From NCBI GenBank assembly GCA_947449735.1, contig CANFTB010000016.1, positions 21,094 to 85,093 of the forward strand: a DNA stretch of 64,000 bases. The letters run 5' to 3'. The position numbers were made by a program, and so were the translations under genes. Source of the stretch: Chthoniobacteraceae bacterium (GTDB taxonomy: Bacteria; Verrucomicrobiota; Verrucomicrobiia; Chthoniobacterales; Chthoniobacteraceae). Below are positions 50,601-59,201 of this stretch, piece by piece. The number at the start of each line of letters is the position of its first letter. The stretch's first letter is position 1. Below the pieces are notes generated by a model. That model saw only the letters and a program-made list of their open reading frames with translations, was not told where the DNA came from and did not search any database.

Positions 50601-50788
50601 AGGGTGCTCCCACAAATCAGTACGTCCGAGTGTTTGTGCAGCGCGACGCCGATCGTGCCCTCGGAACTGAAGCTTGGCGGGGCGGCTTCGGCGGCACCGT
50701 ACAACAGTTTGGGCGTCATTGCCGTGGCTGCCAGCGCTCCACCGACCGTTTGAAGAAAGGTTCTGCGGCCGACTGGAGGGGGTGTCAT
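47690..50788 (-). CDS. Large exported FAD-dependent oxidoreductase with two FAD-type domains
   Basis: Tat-like GRRTFLQTVGGALAATAM; ALVIGGGTSGNAATYASAQLGMRTVCLERGYELGGTNTVGGVTNLWY; IIDATGDGAVAAWAGA; TWRAVYQATVPYPAMIP-type region; overlaps the b561 gene by 4 nt. Confidence 0.85.
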   Translation of the reverse strand: MTPPPVGRRTFLQTVGGALAATAMTPKLLYGAAEAAPPSFSSEGTIGVALHKHSDVLICGSTLFACQLAMEIAAKGLKAVLVMDRVNPFLEGIACLRPWISEEDANAFPTVVRGVLDPTTCETKNGRIYFNASKAALEIEDRLTEAGVRFLYNASVAGALAQDGKLTGVVFGGKTGFFGITAGTIIDATLDATVARAAGANFTPQNGPRRFHYAVDLSTPVEPRTAAYKSAQGASVSLEVHHYFAGFDITFDSKTSGPFAFSEDFNTVYAASLQAPWTGSEKRFRGADAVLASGPDKLDSNEGAVEGFESLFVFGPHGIQGNTDGSLVLKNWKALFVAFPNAVERVASRQVHPNTPDASYEFWNRGIQSRPSASKEIAHSFQDHGFDEPDTTPARVKFDAPISAMQSEALVIGGGTSGNAATYASAQLGMRTVCLERGYELGGTNTVGGVTNLWYGKRTKAFEDYYAAMDAKNDGLNAPGFYKGVKKAGGNVLFGCAVTGVACKGRDVVRIYVTTPSGLTAIEAPHIIDATGDGAVAAWAGAAYTFGGEHDELTLWASFAGYKPGRPEAMRPFLSPCDERSPTDTTRFILSMRRNSKITLEQKHIPPPFYLAPRESRHITGGKTLTFLDLLAGRRFKDGVFRVESNPDIKGLATSDAAKAGFIPTNWRAVYQATVPYPAMIPLTLDNVIIAGKAYSATHDALSAARMQRDLCVMGMVAAHALRLAKNKATLLRDIPVGELQSTLIAKEMLKPEDISPDDLGFKYTPEEIGKKIVSKSNLDDTLSISAMLCLLPRHKAIETLEPHAGKPNDAVHRVLAFLGDKRGTDAYLSDIQKALAEPALSSELFGGTATKHMMPDQGYAPVSALMLGSLIQSGDRRAIPQLVELAAKLVQDGGDLRSAWGYFYTIACGFERLPVPEARKPLKELLASKFLDETPVKRTGDMRACSNTQGERIAYLRMALNRALLRCGDPEGAINLCDFLDEARLCLARAARSELAIATGMDFHFAADAWRKWLQNNGGHLSLNPLTKRFA

Positions 50789-50941
50789 CAGTTTAGGCAA
50801 ACAAGAGATAGGCTGGGGTGTCAATGACTGGAGCGGGGTATGTTTGAGTGGATACCCCCTTAGCCGCCACCCACCTGCGGAAGCGAGTGTCATGTCCATC
50901 CCGCTGTTGACTTCACCCTGACTATCGGGAGGCTGAGTGAC

Positions 50942-51919
50942 ATGCCCATCCACCTCGATTCAGCGCCGGTATCCAGACGAAGGTTTGTCTCCTCTGTGCT
51001 CGCCATGTCTGGCGCCGCAGGTGGATTGTTCGGGCGATTCGGTGCGTTGTCGGCTGTCTCTGAGTCCGGACAGGATGCCGCGGAGGTCTGGGCGCTATTT
51101 TCCGATACTCATATTGCCGCGGATCCCGAGTTCAACGCCCGCGGGATTAACATGGCCGCGCATCTGCGCCAGGGCTTGTCCGAGGCGGTGTCCGCGCACG
51201 CCCGCAAGCCGATGCAGGGGCTTCTGATTAACGGAGACTGCGCCTATCTCGACGGGCAGGCCGGGGATTACGCCACACTGGGGAGCCTGTTGGTGCCTGT
51301 GGTTGAAAAAGGGATTCCGATCCATGTGACGCTGGGCAATCACGACGAGCGCGAGCGTATCCAACAGGGACTGGGTTCCGTATTTGGGTCCGGGGGGCAG
51401 GCGGCAGGGAAGGGCTCCGGCCGGGTGAGGGCGGAGTTGTCCGACAAACTGGCATCCTGCGTGCAAGGACGGTTTTGCGACTGGTACCTGCTGGATTCAT
51501 TGGCCGCCACAAACAAGACGCCCGGTCGTGTGGGTGAGGCGCAGCTCGCTTGGCTGTCGGCGTGCTTGAAGGCTGCGCCTGACCGCCCGGCGCTCGTGAT
51601 GGTGCACCATAACCCGCAGCCGAAGTTTATCGAAAAAGTGAGCGGGTTGGAGGACACCGACGCGCTTCTCGACCTGTTACTACCTCTGAAGCAGGTGAAA
51701 GCGCTGTTTTTTGGCCACACGCACGTGAATCTGACGCTGGCAGTGGAAGGACTTCACTTGGTGAACCTTCCCGCCTGCGCTTACCGGTTCAGACCGGAGC
51801 AGCCGACGGGGTGGACCTCGGCCCTCGTGGATGCGCGCGGCTGCTCGCTCACGTTGTTTGACACTGAAAAGAGCCACGAATTGCACCAGAAAGAGGTGCG
51901 TTTGGACTGGCGGAGTTGA
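50942..51919 (+). CDS. Exported calcineurin-like metallophosphoesterase
   Basis: SRRRFVSSVLAMSGAAGG leader; FSDTHIAADP, INGDCAYLDGQ, TLGNHDER, VMVHHNP, FFGHTHVN motifs. Confidence 0.88.
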   Translation: MPIHLDSAPVSRRRFVSSVLAMSGAAGGLFGRFGALSAVSESGQDAAEVWALFSDTHIAADPEFNARGINMAAHLRQGLSEAVSAHARKPMQGLLINGDCAYLDGQAGDYATLGSLLVPVVEKGIPIHVTLGNHDERERIQQGLGSVFGSGGQAAGKGSGRVRAELSDKLASCVQGRFCDWYLLDSLAATNKTPGRVGEAQLAWLSACLKAAPDRPALVMVHHNPQPKFIEKVSGLEDTDALLDLLLPLKQVKALFFGHTHVNLTLAVEGLHLVNLPACAYRFRPEQPTGWTSALVDARGCSLTLFDTEKSHELHQKEVRLDWRS

Positions 51920-51994
51920 TCGGATGCACTGCGCTCCTTTGGGGGGGGCGTTTTCCAAGGGGACAGGCGCCTTGTTCTTGGGTACGGTGTCTGG

Positions 51995-52675
51995 ATGCCT
52001 TTGGAGGAAAAAAGCGCAACGAGGAAGGAGACCGTCCGTCTGGTCGGGGCAGCGCTTGTCGTGGCGGGGTTGATCGCGGCGCTGCATTTCACCCCGTTAA
52101 AGCACTGGTTGAATGAGGCCCAGAACCTCAAGGCCCGTGTGGATGAGTACGGCTGGAAGGCCGATGTTGTTTTCGTTTTCGGGAGCATGCTAGGCATCGC
52201 GCTTGGCGTGCCGCGGCTTGCGCTGTGTGGTTTGGCGGGTGTGCTGTTTGGATTTGCAGAGGGTTTTTTGGTGTCCCAGATCGGCGGCGTCCTTGGCGCT
52301 TACATCACGTTTTTTGTGACACGGCTTCTGGGGCCGAAGGAGTGGGTGCGGCGCAAGTTGGAAAACAGCGGGGCCCTTCGGAGCATTTTGGGCGAGCCCA
52401 GCATCGGCACGATTTTCGTCGCCCGTCAGATGCCCGTGCCCGGAATCGTGCCGAACGTTCTGCTTGGGGTGCTCCAGACCCGGCATGTGACGTTTCTGGC
52501 GGGTACCTTCATCGGCTATTTGCCAAGTAATATTCCCGTCGCGCTGGCCGGGAGCAGCATGGCGAAGGAGTCTTTGGCCAAGGCGATTGCGCAGGTCTCG
52601 CTGAGCATGGTCGCGCTTGGAGTGTTCAGCGCCCTGATTCTTGTCGTGCGCCGCAAGTTCAAAGTGCAGGACTGA
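51995..52675 (+). CDS. TVP38/TMEM64 (VTT domain, DedA-like) membrane protein
   Basis: GIALGVPRLALCGLAGVLFGFAEGFLVSQIGGVLGAYITFFVTR, RQMPVPGIVPNVLLGVLQTRHVTFLAGTFIGYLPSNIPVALAGS. Confidence 0.85.
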   Translation: MPLEEKSATRKETVRLVGAALVVAGLIAALHFTPLKHWLNEAQNLKARVDEYGWKADVVFVFGSMLGIALGVPRLALCGLAGVLFGFAEGFLVSQIGGVLGAYITFFVTRLLGPKEWVRRKLENSGALRSILGEPSIGTIFVARQMPVPGIVPNVLLGVLQTRHVTFLAGTFIGYLPSNIPVALAGSSMAKESLAKAIAQVSLSMVALGVFSALILVVRRKFKVQD

Positions 52676-52760
52676 CGCCGGTCTTTTTTGTAAAAGGGGG
52701 ATGTCCTCTTCGCGGGCTGGCCTTCGTTCGACTTTAAGGTTGGTTCCGCAGGGTTCGGCT

Positions 52761-52850
52761 GAAAACTTGATAGAAGTGGAGGCTCTGCCCCAAACGGGCA
52801 AATGGAAAGTCTGGCTCCGCATGTTTGCTTCCGGATGAAAATCCGTTCCT
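52761..52850 (-). pseudogene. Relic of the C-terminus of the 21301..22203-type protein
   Basis: Ungapped DNA similarity to 21314..21400 (about 65/86 identical by hand count) and preserved peptide DFHPEANMRSQTFHLPVWGRASTSIKFSAE vs DFHPETNTWSQTFNVPVGGTEIHSVQFSTT. Confidence 0.65.
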
Positions 52851-53192
52851 TAGAAATCATTCCCGTGATCAGCCGAAATTCAAAACGCCTTCTCGACGAG
52901 AATGAGTCCAGTCTCTTAGACAGAATCCAAGTGGCCTCAGGAAGCCATTCTCAAGTCTTTGAAGCCTTCCCGATGAGCGAGAAGTTGTAACTATACAAAC
53001 CGTGCCAGTCGCCTGTTTTGAGCTTGGCAAAAATGCGGAGACATTTGTCAGGAAAACCTGGAGTGCAAAAATGACAGCAAAAGTGATGGCTGCCCTCGCC
53101 TCTGTTCCGAGACGGCACCGGGTGAAATCACGGTTCCACTTTGCTTGCTTTGCTTCCCGCCCTCCTTCGCTCGGAGGCCAACGCCCGAGCGT

Positions 53193-53648
53193 CTAACCCG
53201 GCGGCGCCCCGTTTGTAGCGCCCCCGGGGTGGGAGGCGTGTTTTCGGCCGCGGGCAACCGCAATCCCCGTCGCCTTGCGGGCAAACCACTCAGATGCGAT
53301 GTCCGCAAGCTGCGGCCGCAGCACCTCGAAGCCGATTTTTGCCAGCGCTAGGATCCACCCGGTGGAGGATGCAGCCCCTCCCACTGAGGGGCGCGCGGGG
53401 GCGGTGTTGGACCCTGCTTTTCTCTCGGACGGGCTCGCAGAAAGGCCCGCGCGAAAAAGCTTTGAGAGGACCCACCCCCCCAGGGCGGCTCCCGGAAGCC
53501 AGTACTTCAGGTTTGACGCAACGTTACGACGCACGTGCGAAACCAAGTCCAGGCTCTCTTCACAGTCACGCACGGCCTTGCGCATTTCGCCACGGGAAAT
53601 TTCCAGCTCGGCGATCAGGGCCGCCTTGCGGTTGTCGATTTCAACCAT
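53193..53648 (-). CDS. Hypothetical membrane-associated protein, third gene of DUF883/holin-X-like cluster
   Basis: Follows and overlaps the holin-X-like gene; one TM-like segment. Confidence 0.5.
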   Translation of the reverse strand: MVEIDNRKAALIAELEISRGEMRKAVRDCEESLDLVSHVRRNVASNLKYWLPGAALGGWVLSKLFRAGLSASPSERKAGSNTAPARPSVGGAASSTGWILALAKIGFEVLRPQLADIASEWFARKATGIAVARGRKHASHPGGATNGAPPG

Positions 53649-54028
53649 GCGTCATCCTTTCGAAATTCTTCCAGAGTTGATGCAAACATAGGCTTTCGCA
53701 GCCAGTCCCTCGCCGCCACCAGAATCGCCCAGGCCCCGATCAGGTGCAGGGCCCCGACCCCCCCGGATATTGCAATCCAAGAGTGTTCGCTTCCAATAAG
53801 CCGAGCCACGCCGAACACCAAGGCAAGGCACAGCAGCAGGTACCCGGCAATGGAGAGCGTCACCGCGATGGCCGCAAGAAGCAGGACCCCGCAAACCCGA
53901 GTGAGGGCATCCTTGCCCTCCAGTCCGGCTAGCTCAAAGCGGGCCCGGAGGTAGCTCAGGGCCGCCAGCGCCATGTCGCGCAGCGGTCCCCTGAGCCCCT
54001 CGCTTGAACTGGCGTTCTCGTCTTTCAT
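53615..54028 (-). CDS. Phage-holin-superfamily (holin-X / YqjE-like) membrane protein
   Basis: LRDMALAALSYLRARFELAGLEGKDALTRVCGVLLLAAIAVTLSIAGYLLLCLALVFGV..; two TM helices; downstream of DUF883 gene. Confidence 0.7.
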   Translation of the reverse strand: MKDENASSSEGLRGPLRDMALAALSYLRARFELAGLEGKDALTRVCGVLLLAAIAVTLSIAGYLLLCLALVFGVARLIGSEHSWIAISGGVGALHLIGAWAILVAARDWLRKPMFASTLEEFRKDDAWLKSTTARRP

Positions 54029-54093
54029 GCTTCTTTGCAGCCGACGCGACCCAGGGGCGTTAGTGCCTTCCCGGACGCGGAACAAGCGGCACC

Positions 54094-54438
54094 CTACCGG
54101 CGCGCCAGCATTCCAATTACGAAGCCCGCCCCGAGTGCGATGCACACCGAGGTAAGCGGGTGCTCCTTCACGTAGACTTCCGTTTCCTTCCGGATTTCCT
54201 GCGCCTTTTGCTTTACGTCCGAGTAAACGTGCTCGGCCTTTGCCTTGATCTCGGCCGCCTTGTCGTCGGCGGCGTGAAGTAGTTCCCTGCCCTTCGCCTC
54301 CACCGCAGCTTTTAACTCCTCCGCGGCTTGCGTTGCGTGGGTCCTTGTCGCCTGGATGTTCCGGTTGAACTCCCCGTGAAGGCCCATCTCCCCGATGTGT
54401 TCCTCGTCTGCGAGGTGCATGTTTGCTTCAGTGCTCAT
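54094..54438 (-). CDS. DUF883 (ElaB/YqjD-like) protein
   Basis: Long amphipathic helix (AAEELKAAVEAKGRELLHAADDKAAEIKAKAEHVYSDVKQKAQEI) then EHPLTSVCIALGAGFVIGMLARR C-terminal anchor. Confidence 0.85.
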   Translation of the reverse strand: MSTEANMHLADEEHIGEMGLHGEFNRNIQATRTHATQAAEELKAAVEAKGRELLHAADDKAAEIKAKAEHVYSDVKQKAQEIRKETEVYVKEHPLTSVCIALGAGFVIGMLARR

Positions 54439-54765
54439 GGTGTTGATTAGGTTATCATTTCTCCAACTTCGACTCCGACAATTGGATCTCCGCTTTCCTG
54501 TCGCCTTTTGCAGGACGCCGTCTTCTGTCCCGGGCCCGGACTACCCCCTTTTCTCAGAGCTCGCTTCCGCCGGCCATCAAACCGCCAAAGGCCTGTCTGG
54601 TTTGGAAGCGGAAGGGCGGGCAGAGCCTGGGAAGAGCGGGGATCGGCGGGCGCCGGAGAATCGAACGGGTCTTGCGGACGCTAGAAATGGTTCACTTTTC
54701 GTCGGGTGTCTTCAATCCATGCTACGGAGTAATATCCTGCCGCAGGGGTAGAAATCTGATCAAAA

Positions 54766-54984
54766 TTATTTCGCGCGAAACGTGATCCTCGCTTTGGTCA
54801 GGTCGTAAGGCGACAACTCCACCTCCACGTTGTCTCCCGGCACGATCCGGATAAAATGTTTCCGCATTTTCCCTGAAATGTGGGCCAGCACAATCGCGCC
54901 GTTAGAGAGCTGTACCCGGAACATCGTGCCAGGCAAAACTTCCTTCACCACGCCTTGTGTCTTAATTGCTTCCTCTTTACCCAT
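54766..54984 (-). CDS. infA: Translation initiation factor IF-1
   Basis: [68 protein letters not shown]. Confidence 0.97.
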   Translation of the reverse strand: MGKEEAIKTQGVVKEVLPGTMFRVQLSNGAIVLAHISGKMRKHFIRIVPGDNVEVELSPYDLTKARITFRAK

Positions 54985-55152
54985 AGGACGAGATTCTGCC
55001 TGCTGGTCCGACGGACATCAAGCATTGCTGTGTTTTGTCAAAAATCACTGCCTGCGCCGCCCCCCCGCGGGGGTAGCCGTCTAAAAGCTCCCTTTTAATG
55101 GCCCTCTGAGTCGCGCGTTGCTACCCGCCCCTAATTCCTCTAATATCACGGC

Positions 55153-55764
55153 ATGGCGAAGGCCACTTTCACCGCTGAAGTGCTGGATGGAGTCCGAATC
55201 TGGAACGTTTACGAAGAGTCTGTCAAAACGGACCTCTACGGCACCGCCGTGCGGGCGGAGGAGGGTTGGGTGTTTGTGGATCCCGTGGACTTGGCGGCGG
55301 AGGCGATGAACTTTTTTAAAAAGCGCGGACCAGTGACCGCAATTGTCCTCACTAACTCCAACCACTGGCGAGCAGCCTCCCTCTTTCGGGAATGGTTCAG
55401 CGCGCCGGTGTTCGTTCACCCTGAAGCGGTCGGCGAACTTCTTGAGACTCCCGATGGAGTTCTGGCTCCCGGTCGAATGGTCGGGGGGAGTCTCAGCGTG
55501 GTGGAGCTTCCGGGTGCCGGACCGGGCGAGATCGCCCTGTTTGACCCGAGGGGGAGGCTGCATGTTGGCGACGCATTGGTTAATTTGGATTCCACCGGGC
55601 TTGCCATGCTGCCCGAAAAGTATTGTCAGAACCGCGGTCTGCTGGGCCGTTCCTTGCGGAGGATCTTGGAGCTTCCCGTGAATTTTGTGACTTTCGCGCA
55701 CGGCCTTCCTCTGGATACTGACGTCTCTCATCGCTTGGGCATGGCGCTTGCAAGAGGCCTATGA
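55153..55764 (+). CDS. Degenerate metallo-beta-lactamase-fold protein
   Basis: MBL-like layout (VDPVDL ... VTAIVLTNSNHWRAASLF ... GDALVNLD ... FAHGLPL) but no HxHxDH. Confidence 0.6.
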   Translation: MAKATFTAEVLDGVRIWNVYEESVKTDLYGTAVRAEEGWVFVDPVDLAAEAMNFFKKRGPVTAIVLTNSNHWRAASLFREWFSAPVFVHPEAVGELLETPDGVLAPGRMVGGSLSVVELPGAGPGEIALFDPRGRLHVGDALVNLDSTGLAMLPEKYCQNRGLLGRSLRRILELPVNFVTFAHGLPLDTDVSHRLGMALARGL

Positions 55765-56151
55765 CATAAACCTCAAGCTTGGTCTCAGAAATGCCCCAAA
55801 GCTCTTCAGGAACTTTGAGGCCACCCACTTGAAGCCCGAGCAATGTTAGCAAGAGCGACGCAGGGCGTGTTTAAGGACGTATATTTTTCGTGGCTGGCTG
55901 GGCGAATGCGATGCAAGGATTTTTAACGGTCCCTCGCTTTTGGATTATCCGCTGGCCACGACAACCTCAATCTGGTTTAATCTAGGTCGAATTGGATGTA
56001 CTGGCAGAAGCCTCCTGCGAGTCGCTTGAATTCGCTCTGATTACTTGTTGTGATTTTTGCGTTTAAGTGACTGGAAACAGTGGGCGGTGTAAACCAGTCT
56101 TTCAAACGGGTAGCCGGCATATGACACGGAGGGTTGGTTTACTCTAGAAGA

Positions 56152-56226
56152 GGGCAGTTAGCTCAGCGGTAGAGCGGCTCGTTTACACCGAGTTGGTCGG
56201 GGGTTCGATTCCCTCACTGCCCACCA
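56152..56226 (+). tRNA. tRNA-Val (anticodon TAC), CCA encoded
   Basis: GGGCAGT/ACTGCCC acceptor stem, D-arm GCTCAGCGGTAGAGC, anticodon loop TTTACAC, T-arm GGGGGTTCGATTCCCTC, terminal ACCA. Confidence 0.95.
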
Positions 56227-56334
56227 CTTTAATTTTGAGGGACTTACGGGTCTACGGGTCTACGCCAAAGTTTGGGGAGGGGTGTGGGTCGATGCCTCCG
56301 GCATCGGATCCGTTACTTGAGCTGATTCGGGGTC

Positions 56335-59040
56335 CTATCCTCGGCCGCCGGGTGCGAGGTCTCCCGATTGTGCTCCCCGCAGGAGGGATTCGCGGCGGTC
56401 GCGCACGAGGTTGACAATCAGTGAGGTCCAGCCCGTCTGGTGCGAGGCGCCGATGCCTTCGCCGGTTTCGGCGTGGAAATACTCGTGGAATAAAAGCAGT
56501 CCCTTCCAGTCGTCGACGTCGCTGTAGCGTTTCGCCGCACCAAAACAGGGGCGGTACCCGGCCTCATCCGGCACGAAAAGCGAGACCAGCCTGTCGCACA
56601 GATCCAGGGCAATCTCCCGCAGGGTCGCCATCTTTCCGGAACCCGTGGGGTACTCGATCGTGAAGGTGTCCCCGTAAAAATAGGCGTACCGTTCGAGGGC
56701 CTCGATGATGAGGAAGTTGATCGGAAACCAGATCGGCCCGCGCCAGTTGGAGTTTCCCCCGAACATCTCCGTCGTGGCCTCCCCCGGGGCGTAGGCCACC
56801 TCGTGCTTCTGGCCTTCGTGGAAAAAGGTGAACGGGGTCTCGTCATGCGCCTTGCTGAGGGAGCGGATTCCAAAGCTGGAGAGAAACTCCTTCTCGTCCA
56901 GCATGTACTGCAGACTCCTGCGCAGCCGCGCCTCGCTGGGAATGGCCAGCAGACAGCGCCCCGGATTCTTCCCCGTCGCCCGCCGGACGGTGATGTATTT
57001 GAGCAGGTCGGGCCGGTTGATCAGAAACCAGTCCATGCGTTTCCGGAAGTTCGGTAGGGCGTCGATGGTCTTCTGTTTGAGCACGGTGACCGCGCACATG
57101 GGAAGAAGCCCCACCAGCGAGCGGATCCTCAGAGGAATGGGATCCTTGTGGTTGATGATCAGCTGATCGTAGTAGAACCCGTCGGTGCTGTCCCACAGGC
57201 CGGTGCCGCCCAGCGCGTTGATGGCGTCGCAGATATTGACGAAATGCTCGAAAAACTTCGACGCGATGTCCTCGTACACCGGTTTTTCAAGCGCGAGCTC
57301 CAGCGAGATGGAGAGCATCGTCAGGCAGTACGAGGCCATCCACGCGGTCCCGTCAGCCTGGTTGAGGCGTCCCCCACCGGGCAGCGGCTGGGAGCGGTCA
57401 AACACCCCGATGTTGTCCAAGCCGAGGAAGCCGCCGCCGAAAACATGGCGTCCCTCGACATCCTTGCGGTTGACCCACCAGGTGAAGTTCAGGAGCAGTT
57501 TCTGGAAAGCCCGCTCCAGAAAGAAGATGTCGCGGCTGCCTTTTTTGTCCGAGATCTTGTAGACCCGCCACACCGCCCAGGCGTGCACCGGGGGGTTCAC
57601 ATCCGAGAAGTTCCACTCATAGGCGGGCAGCTGCCCGTTGGGGTGCATGTACCACTCGCGCAGCAGCAGCAGAAGCTGGTCCTTGGCGAAGTCCGGATCT
57701 ACCGCCGCAAACGGCAGCATGTGAAAAGCGGTGTCCCAGGCGGCGAACCACGGGTACTCCCACTTGTCCGGCATGGACAAAATGTCCTTGGCGAAAAAAT
57801 TGGGCCAGTCCGCGTTGCGCCCCTTCAGACGGAACTCTGGAGGGGGGGCGTCCTTGTCGCATTTGAGCCAATCCTCGACAACGTAGTAGAAGAACTGCTT
57901 GGTCCACAGCAGGCCCGCGTAGCCTTGGCGGCAGATCATCCGCTCCTCTTCTGTGACCCCGGAGGGAATCAGGCCGCCGTAAAACGCCTCGGTCTCGGCG
58001 ATGCGCTGTGCGAAGACTTCCTCGAAGCCGTCCAGGCCCCGCACCAAGTGGGCTTCACTCTGGAGCACGAGGCGGCAGCGCACCCTGACGCTCCCGCCCG
58101 CGGGCACCATGAACTGGAAGTGCGCAGCCGCCTTGGTGCCCCGGGGCTCCTGCGAAACCGCGCTCTGCTCGCCATGGATGATGTGCCGGTGGAAGGCGTC
58201 TTTCACGAAAGGGACGGGATTCTCCGCGCCCGAAAAACTGTGGAAATTTGTGTCGTTGTTGGTGAACAGCCAGTCTGGCGCGCCGTCCGCCCCCGCGTGC
58301 GGGGAGTCCGCATAAAACTCGTATTGTCCCAACGTTTCGTGTTGGGCGACGAGCTTCCCGTCCACCCCGGTGATCCCCGGCATCGTGATGGGGGACTCCC
58401 TGTTGTTTCCCCAGCTCCACACGTTCCGCAACCAAAGTGTCGGCAGCACGTGGAGCGGCGCGGCCTCCGGCCCGTGGTTGGTTATGGTGATCTGCCACAA
58501 CAGGTCCTCCGGCGTGCGCTTGGCGACCTCCTGCAAAACATCAAAGTAGCGGCCCTCCTCGAACATCCCCATGTCCGCCAGCTCCATCTCGGGACCGAGC
58601 CTTCCGAGTCGCTGGTTTTCGAGCCGCAGTTCGGTGTAGGGGTACTTGGCCTGGGGATACTTGTAGAGCGCCTTGGTGTACGAGTGCGTCGGAGTGGAAT
58701 CCAAGTAGTAGTAACACTCTTTGACGTCCTCCCCGTGGTTGCCTTCGTTGCCGTCGAGGCCGAAGAGCCGTTCCTTGAGGATGGTGTCGTTCGTGTTCCA
58801 GAGCGCGGGGGCGAAACACAGACGGCATTGCCGGTCCGTCCAGCCCTGCAGCCCGTCCTCACCCCAACGGTAGGCCCGGCGCCGGGCGTGGTCATGCGGG
58901 AACGAGTCCCAACTGTTGCCATGGTCCGAATAGTCTTCGCGGACAGTCCCCCACTGGCGTTCGCTGAGAAAGGGTCCCCAGCGACGCCATTGCTTCGAAC
59001 CGTCCCTTGCTTCAGTGAGGCGTTGGATTTCCCGCTCCAT
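56335..59040 (-). CDS. GH63-like / MGH1-like glucosidase
   Basis: EREIQRLTEARDGSKQWRRWGPFLSERQWGTVREDYSDHGNSWDSFPHDHARRRAYRWGEDG and MPDKWEYPWFAAWDTAFHMLPFAAVDPDFAK; NWRGPIWFPINFLIIEAL. Open frame begins at 59115. Confidence 0.85.
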   Translation of the reverse strand: MEREIQRLTEARDGSKQWRRWGPFLSERQWGTVREDYSDHGNSWDSFPHDHARRRAYRWGEDGLQGWTDRQCRLCFAPALWNTNDTILKERLFGLDGNEGNHGEDVKECYYYLDSTPTHSYTKALYKYPQAKYPYTELRLENQRLGRLGPEMELADMGMFEEGRYFDVLQEVAKRTPEDLLWQITITNHGPEAAPLHVLPTLWLRNVWSWGNNRESPITMPGITGVDGKLVAQHETLGQYEFYADSPHAGADGAPDWLFTNNDTNFHSFSGAENPVPFVKDAFHRHIIHGEQSAVSQEPRGTKAAAHFQFMVPAGGSVRVRCRLVLQSEAHLVRGLDGFEEVFAQRIAETEAFYGGLIPSGVTEEERMICRQGYAGLLWTKQFFYYVVEDWLKCDKDAPPPEFRLKGRNADWPNFFAKDILSMPDKWEYPWFAAWDTAFHMLPFAAVDPDFAKDQLLLLLREWYMHPNGQLPAYEWNFSDVNPPVHAWAVWRVYKISDKKGSRDIFFLERAFQKLLLNFTWWVNRKDVEGRHVFGGGFLGLDNIGVFDRSQPLPGGGRLNQADGTAWMASYCLTMLSISLELALEKPVYEDIASKFFEHFVNICDAINALGGTGLWDSTDGFYYDQLIINHKDPIPLRIRSLVGLLPMCAVTVLKQKTIDALPNFRKRMDWFLINRPDLLKYITVRRATGKNPGRCLLAIPSEARLRRSLQYMLDEKEFLSSFGIRSLSKAHDETPFTFFHEGQKHEVAYAPGEATTEMFGGNSNWRGPIWFPINFLIIEALERYAYFYGDTFTIEYPTGSGKMATLREIALDLCDRLVSLFVPDEAGYRPCFGAAKRYSDVDDWKGLLLFHEYFHAETGEGIGASHQTGWTSLIVNLVRDRRESLLRGAQSGDLAPGGRG

Positions 59041-59201
59041 TTCCCGTATCTGTATCAGGTATTTTATCAGATAGGAAATCGTTAGGGCTCCTTTGTTTTG
59101 CTGTTTGAAACGCAAATGCGGCTCCGGCCACCAACCGGCCGCCCGCTACCGGCAGGTCTTCGCTGCTTGAGCGGCGTAGGATCCGGTGTTAATTCCGCCC
59201 A

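Noticed and set aside
56152-56226. tRNA-Val as an integration site for a mobile element
   Set aside because: No integrase, no duplicated tRNA 3' end and no element-like genes nearby.
57148-59085. 645-aa plus-strand ORF
   Set aside because: Antisense shadow of the clear GH63-like gene; composition driven by high GC, with no recognisable domain.
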